Shown here piece after piece: positions 33,976 through 42,667 of a stretch of 64,000 bases of DNA. The notes beneath the pieces were generated by a model, which saw nothing but the letters and a program-made list of their open reading frames with translations, did no database searches and was not told the origin of the DNA. Within the stretch, counting starts at the first letter, position 1. Each line of letters opens with the position of its first letter. The translations under genes were made by a program, and so were the position numbers. The DNA comes from Paenibacillus polymyxa (lineage in GTDB: Bacteria > Bacillota > Bacilli > Paenibacillales > Paenibacillaceae), in the NCBI RefSeq assembly GCF_018614975.1, contig NZ_JAGGNR010000044.1:1-64000 (forward strand), given 5' to 3'.

Positions 33976-35028
33976 ATGATTTCTGCTGATCTGAAGGAAC
34001 AATATTACGAGGCGCTTGTGGCCAAGGATTCGGAATACGAGGGTTTATTCTATGTTGGAGTCCGAACCACGGGTGTGTTCTGTCGCCCCACATGCCCTGC
34101 GCGAAAGCCAAAATTCGAAAACTGCGAATTCTATGAGACGGCACAGCAGGCACTCCTGGCCTCTTATCGCCCTTGCCAGCGCTGTCGCCCGCTCTCTCAC
34201 CCCAACCAAGTATCCGATGTCGTTCGCATATTAGTGGAAGCTGTAGAGAAAAATCCGGAGAAACGCTGGAAAGGACAGGATTTCAAGGCACTCTCCATCG
34301 ATGAATCCACGGCGCGCCGACAGTTCAAGAAGCGGTTCGGCATGACCTTTGTTGAGTATGCTCGCGCTCGCCGCATGGGACTTGCCCTGAAAAATATTCG
34401 CTCCGGGCGCACCGTTATTGATAGCCAATTATCTACTGGATATGAATCAAGCAGCGGCTTCCGCGATGCCTTTTCACGGATCATGGGTGCCGCCCCTACA
34501 CAAGTCGATGAAGGACATATCCTGAAAGCGTCCTGGATTGACACCCGCCTCGGCCCAATGATGGCCATTGCAGATGAAGAGGCTCTATATTTACTTGAAT
34601 TTGTGGACCGCAGAGGTCTGGAACGCGAAGTTGAGCGCCTGCGCAAACGGACCAAATCTGCTATTGTGCCTGGCACCACGACTCCAATTCAGTCCATAGA
34701 GCGTGAACTAAATGAGTACTTTCAAAGTATTCGGACAGCATTCGACACACCGTTGTTCTGTTTAGGAACACCATTCCAAAAGCGTGTATGGGAACAGCTA
34801 ATGGCCATTCCGGCTGGTGAAACGAGGTCATATCAGGATATCGCAAATGCACTGGGAAAACCGACTGCTTGCCGATCCGTGGCACAAGCAAATGGAGCCA
34901 ATCAGCTTGCGATTGTGATCCCATGTCACCGTGTAATCAATGCCAGTGGTGAGCTGGGCGGATACGGCGGGGGATTAACTCGTAAAAACTGGCTTTTGAC
35001 TCACGAGAAACAAGAACAGGGTAGCTGA
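33976..35028 (+). CDS. ada: Bifunctional Ada: methylphosphotriester sensor/AraC activator plus O6-alkylguanine-DNA alkyltransferase
   Basis: 350 residues, full E. coli-type Ada rather than the split AdaA/AdaB of B. subtilis. N-terminal zinc domain with Cys36, Cys40, Cys67 and Cys70 (GVFCRPTCPAR, CQRC); Cys36 would accept methyl groups from phosphotriesters. AraC-type HTH ~80-175 (SSGFRDAFSRIMGAAP). C-terminal alkyltransferase ~180-345 with the PCHRV motif (acceptor Cys317). It repairs and senses DNA methylation damage and activates its own operon. The next gene follows after 69 nt in the same orientation. Confidence 0.95.
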   Translation: MISADLKEQYYEALVAKDSEYEGLFYVGVRTTGVFCRPTCPARKPKFENCEFYETAQQALLASYRPCQRCRPLSHPNQVSDVVRILVEAVEKNPEKRWKGQDFKALSIDESTARRQFKKRFGMTFVEYARARRMGLALKNIRSGRTVIDSQLSTGYESSSGFRDAFSRIMGAAPTQVDEGHILKASWIDTRLGPMMAIADEEALYLLEFVDRRGLEREVERLRKRTKSAIVPGTTTPIQSIERELNEYFQSIRTAFDTPLFCLGTPFQKRVWEQLMAIPAGETRSYQDIANALGKPTACRSVAQANGANQLAIVIPCHRVINASGELGGYGGGLTRKNWLLTHEKQEQGS

Positions 35029-35097
35029 ATAATGGAATGAAGTATGCAACAGGTGTTCAAAGGAATGCATGTATATAACAAAGGAGAGTTAAGATAT

Positions 35098-35871
35098 ATG
35101 AGTACGCTAGAAGAAAAAGCAGCGATGTTTCAACAATACCATGTAAAAGGAAAACCTCTTGTTCTGGTCAATGTGTGGGACGCCGGAAGTGCGCAAGCCA
35201 TTCAATCCGCTGGAGCAACGGCCATTGCTACTGGAAGCTGGTCCGTTGCTGCGGCCCACGGTGAATATGATGGTGAATCCATGCCATTCCATCTGGTGCT
35301 TGCCAATCTTGCACGGATTACAGCGAACGTAGATCTGCCTGTAACGATCGATATAGAGGGAGGGTATGGGAGGTCTGTGTCAGAGGTGAAGCAAAATATC
35401 CTGCAAGTCATCGATCATGGTGCTGTAGGAATCAACATGGAAGATCAACTTCCCGCTGGCTTGGGATTGTACACCGTGGAGGAGCAATGCCCGAGATTGT
35501 CCGCCGCCCGGGAAGCTGCGGAGCAGGCAGGCATACCGTTGTTCATTAACGCTCGCACAGATATTTTTCTTCAACATGCACCTGAACACCATAACCACTC
35601 TCTCCTGGAGGAAGCAATTATACGTTCGAGCCATTACGCAGATGCAGGAGCGAGTGGTCTGTTTGTACCCGGCTTGCAGGATCACCAACTGATTCAGGAA
35701 TTGTGTGAACTTTCACCGCTGCCAATTAACGTCATGGTTACGTCTCCTGAGCCTTCACCAAAACAGCTTGCCGCACTGGGTGTAGCACGTGTAAGTTATG
35801 GGCCATATCCCTATCTGCAAGTCATGGAACACCTGAAAGAACTGGGGAGAAACATTTTATCGGGAAATTAA
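35098..35871 (+). CDS. Isocitrate lyase/PEP mutase-family protein
   Basis: 257 residues from ATG 35098 (GGAGAG upstream). PEP mutase-type TIM barrel: LVNVWDAGSAQAI near 25 with the catalytic-loop region, TIDIEGGYGR near 85 binding Mg, GINMEDQL near 115, and INARTDIF near 155. The KKCG catalytic motif of true isocitrate and methylisocitrate lyases is absent, so a carboxy-phosphonoenolpyruvate mutase or oxaloacetate-type C-C lyase activity is more likely. It follows ada closely with no terminator between, so probable co-transcription; a role in alkylation response is unproven. Confidence 0.85.
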   Translation: MSTLEEKAAMFQQYHVKGKPLVLVNVWDAGSAQAIQSAGATAIATGSWSVAAAHGEYDGESMPFHLVLANLARITANVDLPVTIDIEGGYGRSVSEVKQNILQVIDHGAVGINMEDQLPAGLGLYTVEEQCPRLSAAREAAEQAGIPLFINARTDIFLQHAPEHHNHSLLEEAIIRSSHYADAGASGLFVPGLQDHQLIQELCELSPLPINVMVTSPEPSPKQLAALGVARVSYGPYPYLQVMEHLKELGRNILSGN

Positions 35872-35921
35872 CAGGAGGGCATGTTATAATCACCTCTATT
35901 GAACATTTACAGGAGGCAATT

Positions 35922-36440
35922 ATGCTTAACGTGGACCAAAAGCTTGAAGTTCTACACTCATATCCCCAACTGCAACGCAAAGATGTTTCTCTCGGTCGTG
36001 TTAACTTTCACTACGAGGAAAGTGCGTATGATAAAAAAATTGTTGCCCTCCATATTCACCCTAATGGTAACGGTTATATCTATGCAGGGCTACTGCCTGA
36101 CTATGAGACCGATGCTAAAGGATTCGTCAATATTCGTGATTACTCCGAAGCAGATCTGCGCACCTTGTTAGATCAAACGATCCAAGCGATGTCTCACAAC
36201 CCCAACGCAGTTGAATTTAAAGAATCAGAACAAGTACAAGCTGCTGCTCCTGCTTTGTCTACAACCTCCACGGGTGGCGGAACGTGGATCGATGAAGATG
36301 GACATACGCTGACTTTAAAATACGAAGATGACATGTGGTATGTGTATTCCGGTGTTAATCTGGATATGGCTTTTGAAACGCGTAGCGAAGCCGGTGAGTA
36401 CCTCAAAGACGAAGGATTCAAACCGCAAGCTCAGGCTTAA
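35922..36440 (+). CDS. Hypothetical protein with two small domains
   Basis: 172 residues, soluble, no signal. GGAGGCAATT precedes the ATG. The N-terminal half (~1-105) is an alpha/beta domain with NFHYEESAYDKKIVALHIHPNG and GYIYAGLLPDYET patterns. A Ser/Thr/Ala linker (~108-122) leads to a short beta domain (~125-165: TWIDEDGHTLTLKYEDDMWYV in two parts). No family recognised. It is oriented like ada and the PEP-mutase-like gene, 50 nt downstream, and is followed by a strong terminator, so it may end that operon. Confidence 0.75.
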   Translation: MLNVDQKLEVLHSYPQLQRKDVSLGRVNFHYEESAYDKKIVALHIHPNGNGYIYAGLLPDYETDAKGFVNIRDYSEADLRTLLDQTIQAMSHNPNAVEFKESEQVQAAAPALSTTSTGGGTWIDEDGHTLTLKYEDDMWYVYSGVNLDMAFETRSEAGEYLKDEGFKPQAQA

Positions 36441-36510
36441 CACATACACATTCAATTTGGATTGCACAAAGATTGCCGAATAGGTATATTCAGTGATTTA
36501 GGATGATACC

Positions 36511-36545
36511 AAAAACACGAGGCGTGTTCGCACTCGTGTTTTTCT
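36511..36545 (+). terminator. Terminator ending the ada-side transcription unit
   Basis: AAAACACGAG and CTCGTGTTTT form a 10-bp stem with a GC-rich loop and a following TTTTTCTGG. Confidence 0.9.
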
Positions 36546-36589
36546 GGTTACTGGAAGTTTCGCTTAGATTCCTATATAACGGTTTCCTG

Positions 36590-37288
36590 TCAGTCTTTTT
36601 TGGATTTCATGGTAAGCGGCGCATTCTTCATCATCGGGTACGTAGACAGAAGTAGCGCACCACCAATGCATCCCAGAACGGTGAACAATGTCATGCGATT
36701 GATCCTGGCAATCCACAACATAAGCTCACCAAGATCGCCCAATGTAATTATGAGCGTAATGACCAAGCCAATCCCAAAGAACATAATGAAGAAGTTACGC
36801 ATCCCCAATCGCATCCAACAAACCGTTGGAAAAACAGATATTCCCAATACAAGAAAGCCGCACATCAGATCGATCCACAGGTAAGATAAGAAGTGATATT
36901 CCCTTGAATACAACATACCTGGTTGATAGAGGGTTACGTCAACCATTCTTTTTTCCTGAAGCAGATGTATGAGGAAATACACCACATGTAGAATGACCAT
37001 GGTACCTGCAACCATCCATACCGAGTTCATATAGAAGGATTTCATGAATTGAATTCGTGTACTGCCCATACCGATTGCAACCGGAAACAGTGTAATAATT
37101 CCCCCGATTGCAAACGCACATATCCCTCCGTACATTGGACCAAACAGTTGCGTAGCATACGAGACATCAAATATGAAGCCAATGGCTAGATATACAACGG
37201 TGAGCATTAGAGCGATGGATGAAAATATGCTCAGATATAAACGCATATCATCGCGAATCAGTCGGTTCGTACCTTTTACTGCGTTCAT
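36590..37288 (-). CDS. ABC exporter membrane subunit
   Basis: 232 residues and six predicted membrane helices with a short basic tail, typical of ABC-2-like permeases encoded beside YtrB-type ATPases. It overlaps the ATPase gene by 4 nt and must be its membrane partner. No substrate motif can be read. Third gene of a GntR-ATPase-permease operon; related ytr operons respond to cell-wall-active antibiotics. Confidence 0.8.
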   Translation of the reverse strand: MNAVKGTNRLIRDDMRLYLSIFSSIALMLTVVYLAIGFIFDVSYATQLFGPMYGGICAFAIGGIITLFPVAIGMGSTRIQFMKSFYMNSVWMVAGTMVILHVVYFLIHLLQEKRMVDVTLYQPGMLYSREYHFLSYLWIDLMCGFLVLGISVFPTVCWMRLGMRNFFIMFFGIGLVITLIITLGDLGELMLWIARINRMTLFTVLGCIGGALLLSTYPMMKNAPLTMKSKKD

Positions 37289-38160
37289 GGTTTGACCCCC
37301 TCTTGATTACGGGTCCTGTTAACCAAATAATCTTGTAATGTCGCTTTCTCAATGGAAAGACCCTGCGCATGAGCGATGTCCTTCCACATTTTCGAGTAGG
37401 GCTCATCCATCATCACTTTCACAGTCGATCCCATCTGGGAAGACTCTATAACTTTAACACCTGCTGTAATCCGATTAATATCGTCAATTCCCCCTGTTAG
37501 AAGAACTCCTTTTTCGCGCATTTCTTCCATAGGCTGATTTAACAACACCTCTCCGGCTTGCAAAACGATAAGGGATTCACACAAGGGCTGAATCTCCTCA
37601 ATATGATGGCTGGATATCAGGATCAGACGCGGGTTATCTTCGTAACTTTCCAGTAGCGCATTATAGAAGAATTTACGCTTCTCCGCATCGAGCCCATTGG
37701 TGGGTTCATCCAGAATGGTTATCTTGGCATTACTGGCAAGACCTAATATAATCTGGGTGGCAGTCTTCATACCTTTCGAAAATTTAATGATCTTCTTCTT
37801 CGTGGGTAGTTCAAACACATTGATTAAACGTTCTGCCAAATCCTGATTCCACTGCGGATGAAAATATTGCCCCATTTGAACCATGTCACTAACCGTCCAG
37901 TTTTTACCCAAGGGATGATTCTCCTGGATGTAGCACAGATGCTCTTGGGCAGCCAGATTATTATAGGGGTCTTGACCCATGATCTGAACGGTTCCACTGT
38001 CCGGGCGGTTATGCCCTGCGAGTAAACTCATCATTGTTGTTTTACCCGCTCCATTTCTTCCCCAGATTGCACTAATGATTGGCTCACTCTCATGTAACGT
38101 AACCTGGTTCAGAACGGGTGTCTTCTGGTAGCTGTAGTTGACCTGCTCCATATGAATCAT
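37285..38160 (-). CDS. ABC transporter ATP-binding protein
   Basis: 291 residues. Walker A GRNGAGKTT near 36, Q-loop YIQENHP near 80, a signature-like FSKGMK near 130 (variant of LSGGQ, usual in YtrB/EcsA-type exporters), Walker B ITILDEPTNGLD near 150 and H-loop SSHHIEE near 185. The C-terminal ~70 residues form an accessory domain. It overlaps both neighbours by 4 nt, indicating tight translational coupling with the regulator and permease. Confidence 0.93.
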   Translation of the reverse strand: MIHMEQVNYSYQKTPVLNQVTLHESEPIISAIWGRNGAGKTTMMSLLAGHNRPDSGTVQIMGQDPYNNLAAQEHLCYIQENHPLGKNWTVSDMVQMGQYFHPQWNQDLAERLINVFELPTKKKIIKFSKGMKTATQIILGLASNAKITILDEPTNGLDAEKRKFFYNALLESYEDNPRLILISSHHIEEIQPLCESLIVLQAGEVLLNQPMEEMREKGVLLTGGIDDINRITAGVKVIESSQMGSTVKVMMDEPYSKMWKDIAHAQGLSIEKATLQDYLVNRTRNQEGVKP

Positions 38161-38537
38161 AAGTCACTCTCCTTATCCTTCTTGCCGCGAATCAGATCAA
38201 TGATCATGTCTTCATTCATGTGAATCCGTCTGGCTTCTTCAAGTAAAGGCTTGATGTATTCTTCATAAAAATCTTGCTTACGTTCAACGAGCAATGCTTC
38301 TCTTGCTCCCTTTGCAACAAACATTCCAACACCTCGCTGTTTGTATATAATCCCCTTGTCCACGAGTTCCTGCAGTCCTTTGCGGGCTGTAGCCGGATTG
38401 ATATTGTAGAACCGTGACAGTTCATTGGTTGAGGGAACCTGTTCTTCCACCTTTAATCTGCCCTCCACAATATCGTCCATAATCATTGTGGCAATCTGAT
38501 GAAAAATAGGCTGAGATTCATCCAAAGTCGATTTCAT
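38157..38537 (-). CDS. GntR-family regulator, YtrA subfamily
   Basis: About 126 residues from the ATG at 38537 (GGAAG nearby); the ATG at 38564 gives nine more residues without a ribosome binding site. A winged helix (~10-78) with PIFHQIATMIMDDIVEGRLK, VPSTNELSRFYNINPATARKG (split) and the YKQRGVGMFV wing is followed by a short helical C-terminus, the YtrA layout lacking a large ligand domain. A perfect palindrome at 38579-38600 in its promoter is the expected operator. It should repress this operon and respond to envelope stress; the inducer is inferred. Confidence 0.9.
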   Translation of the reverse strand: MKSTLDESQPIFHQIATMIMDDIVEGRLKVEEQVPSTNELSRFYNINPATARKGLQELVDKGIIYKQRGVGMFVAKGAREALLVERKQDFYEEYIKPLLEEARRIHMNEDMIIDLIRGKKDKESDL

Positions 38538-38578
38538 GTGCTTCCAACTTTCATACGTATTCATTAGTTACTTAGTCG

Positions 38579-38612
38579 GTTAGTTACTCATGTAACTAAC
38601 TATAGTATACAA
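38579..38612 (-). promoter_or_regulatory. Operator and promoter of the YtrA-type ABC operon
   Basis: GTTAGTTAC-N4-GTAACTAAC is a perfect 9-bp inverted repeat at 38579-38600. A minus-strand TATACT box overlaps its upstream edge (about 38604-38610). A further partial repeat (GTAACTAA) lies toward the start codon. This strongly suggests autoregulation by the GntR protein. Confidence 0.65.
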
Positions 38613-38636
38613 AAACACAAATGTAAATAGGCGAAC

Positions 38637-38807
38637 TTAATTCATCACCTTTCCAACCTTGGCTCTGTTGTATTGATTAATAAGACCGTCCAGGACTACG
38701 GATTGCTGGATCACTTCCGGATGAAGCAGACTGCCGTATTCCATATGCAGGCGATATAACAACTGTCTGGCATCTTCGATCCGTGATATCAAATCCAGGC
38801 GATCCAT
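38637..38807 (-). CDS. Spo0E-family aspartyl-phosphate phosphatase
   Basis: 56 residues from ATG 38807 with GGAGGG 5-6 nt upstream. Two predicted antiparallel helices; the second carries the family signature S-x2-LD-x-LI-x2-Y (QSVVLDGLINQYNR), whose Ser and Asp act on Spo0A~P. Such small proteins delay sporulation by dephosphorylating Spo0A. A single gene; its presence supports an endospore former. Confidence 0.88.
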   Translation of the reverse strand: MDRLDLISRIEDARQLLYRLHMEYGSLLHPEVIQQSVVLDGLINQYNRAKVGKVMN

Positions 38808-38896
38808 AGTATCCCTCCTTTTTGTCATATTTTAGTGTATTATGCCAATCAAAAGCGGGTGTAAGATACGACATACTTATGCTTCCACTTCGATAT

Positions 38897-38938
38897 ACAA
38901 AAAAGAACGCCTCTGAATTGAATTCAGAAGCGTTCTTT
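38897..38938 (-). terminator. Terminator after the peptide gene
   Basis: AAAGAACGC and GCGTTCTTT flank an inner TCTGAATT/AATTCAGA hairpin, giving a long stem. On the minus strand TTTTTTGT follows. It lies only 10 nt beyond the signalling-peptide gene, so regulator and peptide end in one transcript. Confidence 0.9.
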
Positions 38939-38947
38939 GGTTCAGGC

Positions 38948-39088
38948 TTATGTCCCTAAACCGTGATCATTCGTTCGGTAGATTGGAGGATTTGGACTTT
39001 CCACAGTTGGGGAAGGTCCAGTAACAGGGGGTACGATGCTAACCACAATACTACATGTAACTATCAGCAAAGCTAGCTTTCTCTTCAT
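38948..39088 (-). CDS. Phr-like secreted signalling-peptide precursor
   Basis: 46 residues, overlapping the last 38 nt of the HTH-TPR regulator gene in another frame. The ATG at 39088 has GAGGTG 10 nt upstream. The product begins MKRK, followed by a 15-residue hydrophobic segment (LALLIVTCSIVVSIV), a Pro/Thr/Ser-rich middle and a short polar C-terminus ending YRTNDHGLGT. This is the plan of Phr, NprX and AimP-type precursors: Sec export, proteolysis, re-import of the last 5-10 residues by an oligopeptide permease, then binding to the cytoplasmic TPR receptor encoded next to it. The likely mature peptide is within NDHGLGT. A terminator follows directly. The gene is deduced from sequence; expression and processing are inferred. 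Confidence 0.75.
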   Translation of the reverse strand: MKRKLALLIVTCSIVVSIVPPVTGPSPTVESPNPPIYRTNDHGLGT

Positions 39089-40433
39089 TGAGTTTCTGCA
39101 CCTCACCAATCAAGATTTTGTACTGCTGTATAGCTGTGTCAGACGCATATTCCCTATATTGCTCAAACAGTCCGACACTTCTAAGCATACCTCGTCCATC
39201 GCTAATTTCAATAGAAAATCTCAAGCTATTCAGGACAAAATCTAAACCCTCCGCAAACCTGTCTTTTTTAAGACAATACGTGCCTAATCCAGCTAAAAGA
39301 CGAACGTATCGATCATCGGTTACCTGCTTGCTTACTTTCCCAATTCGATTGCTCTGTTCCTGATAAGTGAAGTAAGATTCATACTGCTCAAGTACATGAT
39401 CTATGTTCATATCATAACGGTTTGCAGCCGTTACAATATCACAAAGCGCTGGGAATATCTCATTTTCCTTCGTTGAAATATACGCGAGGTAGTCAGGTAA
39501 TACCTCAAACTGTCCGGCCATTAATTGATATATATAACGATTACCCTCAGCCCATTCCTGAAATTGATGAATGACCACTTTTTCTTCAGGTTGAGGCTCT
39601 TTCACCCAACTGTAATCGGAGTACAATGCAACATACTTCAATGCCATTTCATAGTTGTTCAAGTGGAAGTGGGCACTTCCAGATGCTAAATAAGCATACA
39701 TAATATAAAAAACGATAGGTCGTTTGGTCTCTTCCTGTTTTCTTCGGCCATTCATCTCATAATGGATGGCTGCTTTCACCTTCAGCTTTTCGGATAGTTC
39801 CTGAACTTTACTCCATCTGTGGAGTGATGCAAAAGCATTAATCAGTTCGTTAAGCGCATCCAACTGGTAGCGTTCATCCAGCCGATCCACATAGTATTCG
39901 AACCGAGCTGCGATAATCAGATTCCGCTGCTGATCATTGGTCAGTCCCAACCGGAACAGTCGATACTGGCAGAGGGCAAGCCGTTCGGAATGTTGCATTT
40001 TCTCACTTTCAGCGATGTTCTCATATAGAAGAATGGCCGGTTTGAATTTACCTGCTTGGTAGAATTCTTCAGCCACATCAAATAACAAAGGAATATAGGA
40101 TAGATTATCCATCATCAGACGAATAACCTCTTCAATGCAGTTTAACTTGTCCAACTCGGCACAGCGATGAAGGAAGGGTCCCAGTCTTCGCCAGTCCGGG
40201 GTTGCGTGTACAAAACACTCATCTATGTATAACTCATAGAAGTAACCTTCTTCCAATCTCATGGCAGAAGTAATGCGATCCAACTGCTGCATGGCAATAG
40301 GTCGATTTTTATTCAAAATATTGCTGAGCGTACCCGAATTAATCCCTGACGTTTCCGAAAAATGACTAATGGACATCTGTTCACGCTTCAGATAACTTTC
40401 CAAGTGATCGCGTATCGTGGTTGTCGACTCCAA
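39051..40433 (-). CDS. HTH-TPR regulator (RRNPP-type peptide receptor)
   Basis: About 460 residues. TTG at 40433 is preferred, with GGAGGG 9 nt upstream; the ATG at 40463 has none. Residues ~5-60 are an XRE-type HTH (MSISHFSETSGINSGTLSNI). The remainder is all-helical with degenerate TPR repeats (for example LLFDVAEEFYQAGKFKPAIL, ASGSAHFHLNNYEMALKYVA), matching the plan of PlcR, NprR, AimR and AloR receptors. The 3' end overlaps a Phr-like peptide gene. It is therefore a probable peptide-gated transcription factor. Its targets are unknown; the upstream region is AT-rich and may include its own promoter. Confidence 0.85.
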   Translation of the reverse strand: MESTTTIRDHLESYLKREQMSISHFSETSGINSGTLSNILNKNRPIAMQQLDRITSAMRLEEGYFYELYIDECFVHATPDWRRLGPFLHRCAELDKLNCIEEVIRLMMDNLSYIPLLFDVAEEFYQAGKFKPAILLYENIAESEKMQHSERLALCQYRLFRLGLTNDQQRNLIIAARFEYYVDRLDERYQLDALNELINAFASLHRWSKVQELSEKLKVKAAIHYEMNGRRKQEETKRPIVFYIMYAYLASGSAHFHLNNYEMALKYVALYSDYSWVKEPQPEEKVVIHQFQEWAEGNRYIYQLMAGQFEVLPDYLAYISTKENEIFPALCDIVTAANRYDMNIDHVLEQYESYFTYQEQSNRIGKVSKQVTDDRYVRLLAGLGTYCLKKDRFAEGLDFVLNSLRFSIEISDGRGMLRSVGLFEQYREYASDTAIQQYKILIGEVQKLNEEKASFADSYM

Positions 40434-40631
40434 ACGAACACCACCCTCCAAAATAAAAAACATAAACAGGATTATCGGTATGCAAAAGTAATTATATGTA
40501 ATTAGAAAGTATCGGTCAATATAATATTTTCAACTAATTTGTATTAAAACCATTTTAATCCTTTTATAAAACAGACAATCCTATCTTTATTTTATATCGG
40601 AAACACGTCTGGCATCAAACCTGAAAATAGA

Positions 40632-40663
40632 CAAAAAACACGAGCCATCTGCGGGCTCGTGTT
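40632..40663 (-). terminator. Terminator of the aldo/keto reductase gene
   Basis: AACACGAGCC and GGGCTCGTGTT pair around ATCTGC; on the minus strand TTTTTTGTC follows. Confidence 0.9.
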
Positions 40664-40705
40664 CTCAACTGACTTAGCAGTCAGTATGCTCACTATAACT
40701 TGAAT

Positions 40706-41623
40706 TTAAGGCAGTATATTGCCTGCCGCACGGTAAATTTCATACCACTCTGGACGCGTAAGATGAACATCTCCTGCTTTTACACAGTCTTGCAGACGTT
40801 CAATATTCATCGTGCCTGTCACAGGTTGCATCTGCGCAGGGTGACGAAGCAACCATGCGATTGCAATCGTTGTATTGCTCACGTCATACTTCGCAGCAAT
40901 CTCGTCGATCTTTGCATTTAATTCCGGGAACTTTTCGCTACCCAGGAATACACCTTCGAAGAATCCGTACTGGAACGGGGACCACGGCTGAATGGTGATA
41001 TCATGCAGACGACAGTAATCAAGAATGCTACCATCACGGTTAACCGCGGCATCGTTCTCCATGTTCACGTTGATGCCACTGTCAATCATCGTGGTATTGG
41101 TAATACTCATCTGCAACTGGTTGGCTACCAGTGGCTGTTTCACGTATTTTTTCAACAATTCGATCTGGTTCGGATTCTGGTTGGATACCCCGAAGTGACG
41201 CACTTTACCTTCGCGCTCCAGTTGATCAAAGGCTTCAGCCACTTCTTCCGGTTCAACCAATGCATCCGGACGGTGTAGCAGCAGAACGTCAAGATAGTCC
41301 GTTTTCAGACGTTGCAGGATACCATCCACCGAATTCAGGATGTGCTCTTTGGAGAAATCAAACATGCCTTTACGGATACCGCATTTGGATTGAAGAATCA
41401 ACTTTTCACGAACTTGGGGATTCATCTGTACCGCTTCGGCGAAGATCTCTTCACAAGTTCCTGTACCATAAATGTCAGCATGGTCAAAGAAATTGGCGCC
41501 AACCTCCATTGCAGAACGAACAAAATGTTCGGCTTCCTTGCCATCTAATGAATTAATCCGCATGCAGCCCACCGCGACTACAGGTACTTCAAGTGTGCTG
41601 TTGCCTAATTTCATGGTTCTCAA
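40706..41623 (-). CDS. Aldo/keto reductase (YcsN-like)
   Basis: 305 residues from TTG 41623 (GGAGGGG 7 nt upstream); a spurious extension reaches 41689. A TIM-barrel AKR with DHADIYGTGTCEE (catalytic Asp and Tyr) near 50, Lys in ILQSKCGI near 80, His in LLLHRPDALV near 118, and the NADPH-binding IAWLLRHPAQMQPVTGT near 260-280. It reduces aldehydes or ketones with NADPH; the substrate is unknown. A single gene with its own terminator. Confidence 0.92.
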   Translation of the reverse strand: MRTMKLGNSTLEVPVVAVGCMRINSLDGKEAEHFVRSAMEVGANFFDHADIYGTGTCEEIFAEAVQMNPQVREKLILQSKCGIRKGMFDFSKEHILNSVDGILQRLKTDYLDVLLLHRPDALVEPEEVAEAFDQLEREGKVRHFGVSNQNPNQIELLKKYVKQPLVANQLQMSITNTTMIDSGINVNMENDAAVNRDGSILDYCRLHDITIQPWSPFQYGFFEGVFLGSEKFPELNAKIDEIAAKYDVSNTTIAIAWLLRHPAQMQPVTGTMNIERLQDCVKAGDVHLTRPEWYEIYRAAGNILP

Positions 41624-41770
41624 GATGTTTCCCCTCCATATTCGAATGTTATCGTGTATCTTACCTTTAATTGTGACACAAATCTGCAATCGGTTTCAAT
41701 AGAATTATCCTACATTCATATGGAGAAATGATAGGTTCTGAGTCTCCGCCTGTAATCACACAGGAATGAG

Positions 41771-42667
41771 CTATACTTCTTCCGGTACGATTACCTCAAT
41801 ATGTCTTGGCAGAACACGGATATGAATCGGCAGGGCAGGACCTTCCTCCCCATCTACATTGGTGCGAATGGTTTCGGCTGAGCGGACATGAACTTCTTTG
41901 GCTGTAAAATAGTCCACGTCCTTATGCTCTTTCAGACTACCAAATAACAGGGAGGTGCCCAGGGTCAGGCTGTTGAACACACTGATATTACGAATAACAA
42001 AACAATGTATCAGACCATCGTCCACCTCTGCATCCGGGGACAACTTCTCGAATCCTCCGACCGAGTTGGTCAGCGCCGCCAGAAAAAGTGGCGATTCCCC
42101 CTCCCAGATCTGTCCGTCATATTCGATGGTTAGATGATTGGCTGGTGTATTCACCAGGTCTTTCAAGCCTTCTTTGAGATATGCGAATGATCCCAACTTC
42201 GACTTCTCTTCCGAGGATACGGAGAACAGAGCTTCTGCCAAAGAACCTGCAGCCACAACGTTGGCAAACAGGCGATCATTGATTTTCCCCAGATCCACGA
42301 TATGGGTCTTATTCGAACGTAACTGCCTAATGGCTTCTTCCGGGTCAAGCGAGATATTCAGCGCACGCGCAAAATCATTCACCGTACCTAGCGGTACAAC
42401 GCCCAATCGGGGACGATAATCCTGATCCATCATGCCGTTAATCGTCTCATGCAGTGTACCGTCGCCTCCGATGGAGATGACCAGATCACAGCCGTCTTTG
42501 CAGGCGCTTAGACAGTAGTTGGTGGCATCACCTTCCCCGGCTGTCTCATTAACCACCACCTCATACTGCTGTGACTCCAGAATCTCTCTGACTTGGGACA
42601 CATATTGCTCGGCCTCTTCCTTACCTGACGATGGATTACTAATGATCATGGCTTGGCGCATACGCAC
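41771..42667 (-). CDS. Diacylglycerol/lipid kinase-family protein
   Basis: 298 residues, GTG start 6 nt after GGAGGGG. A DagK/YegS catalytic domain with NPSSGKEEAE near 10, the nucleotide-binding SIGGDGTLHE near 65 and GVVPLGTVNDFARAL near 90. The C-terminal beta-sandwich contains VDDGLIHCFVI and NVDGEEGP. It phosphorylates diacylglycerol, undecaprenol-like or related lipids at the membrane surface. The precise lipid is not readable. Confidence 0.92.
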   Translation of the reverse strand: MRMRQAMIISNPSSGKEEAEQYVSQVREILESQQYEVVVNETAGEGDATNYCLSACKDGCDLVISIGGDGTLHETINGMMDQDYRPRLGVVPLGTVNDFARALNISLDPEEAIRQLRSNKTHIVDLGKINDRLFANVVAAGSLAEALFSVSSEEKSKLGSFAYLKEGLKDLVNTPANHLTIEYDGQIWEGESPLFLAALTNSVGGFEKLSPDAEVDDGLIHCFVIRNISVFNSLTLGTSLLFGSLKEHKDVDYFTAKEVHVRSAETIRTNVDGEEGPALPIHIRVLPRHIEVIVPEEV

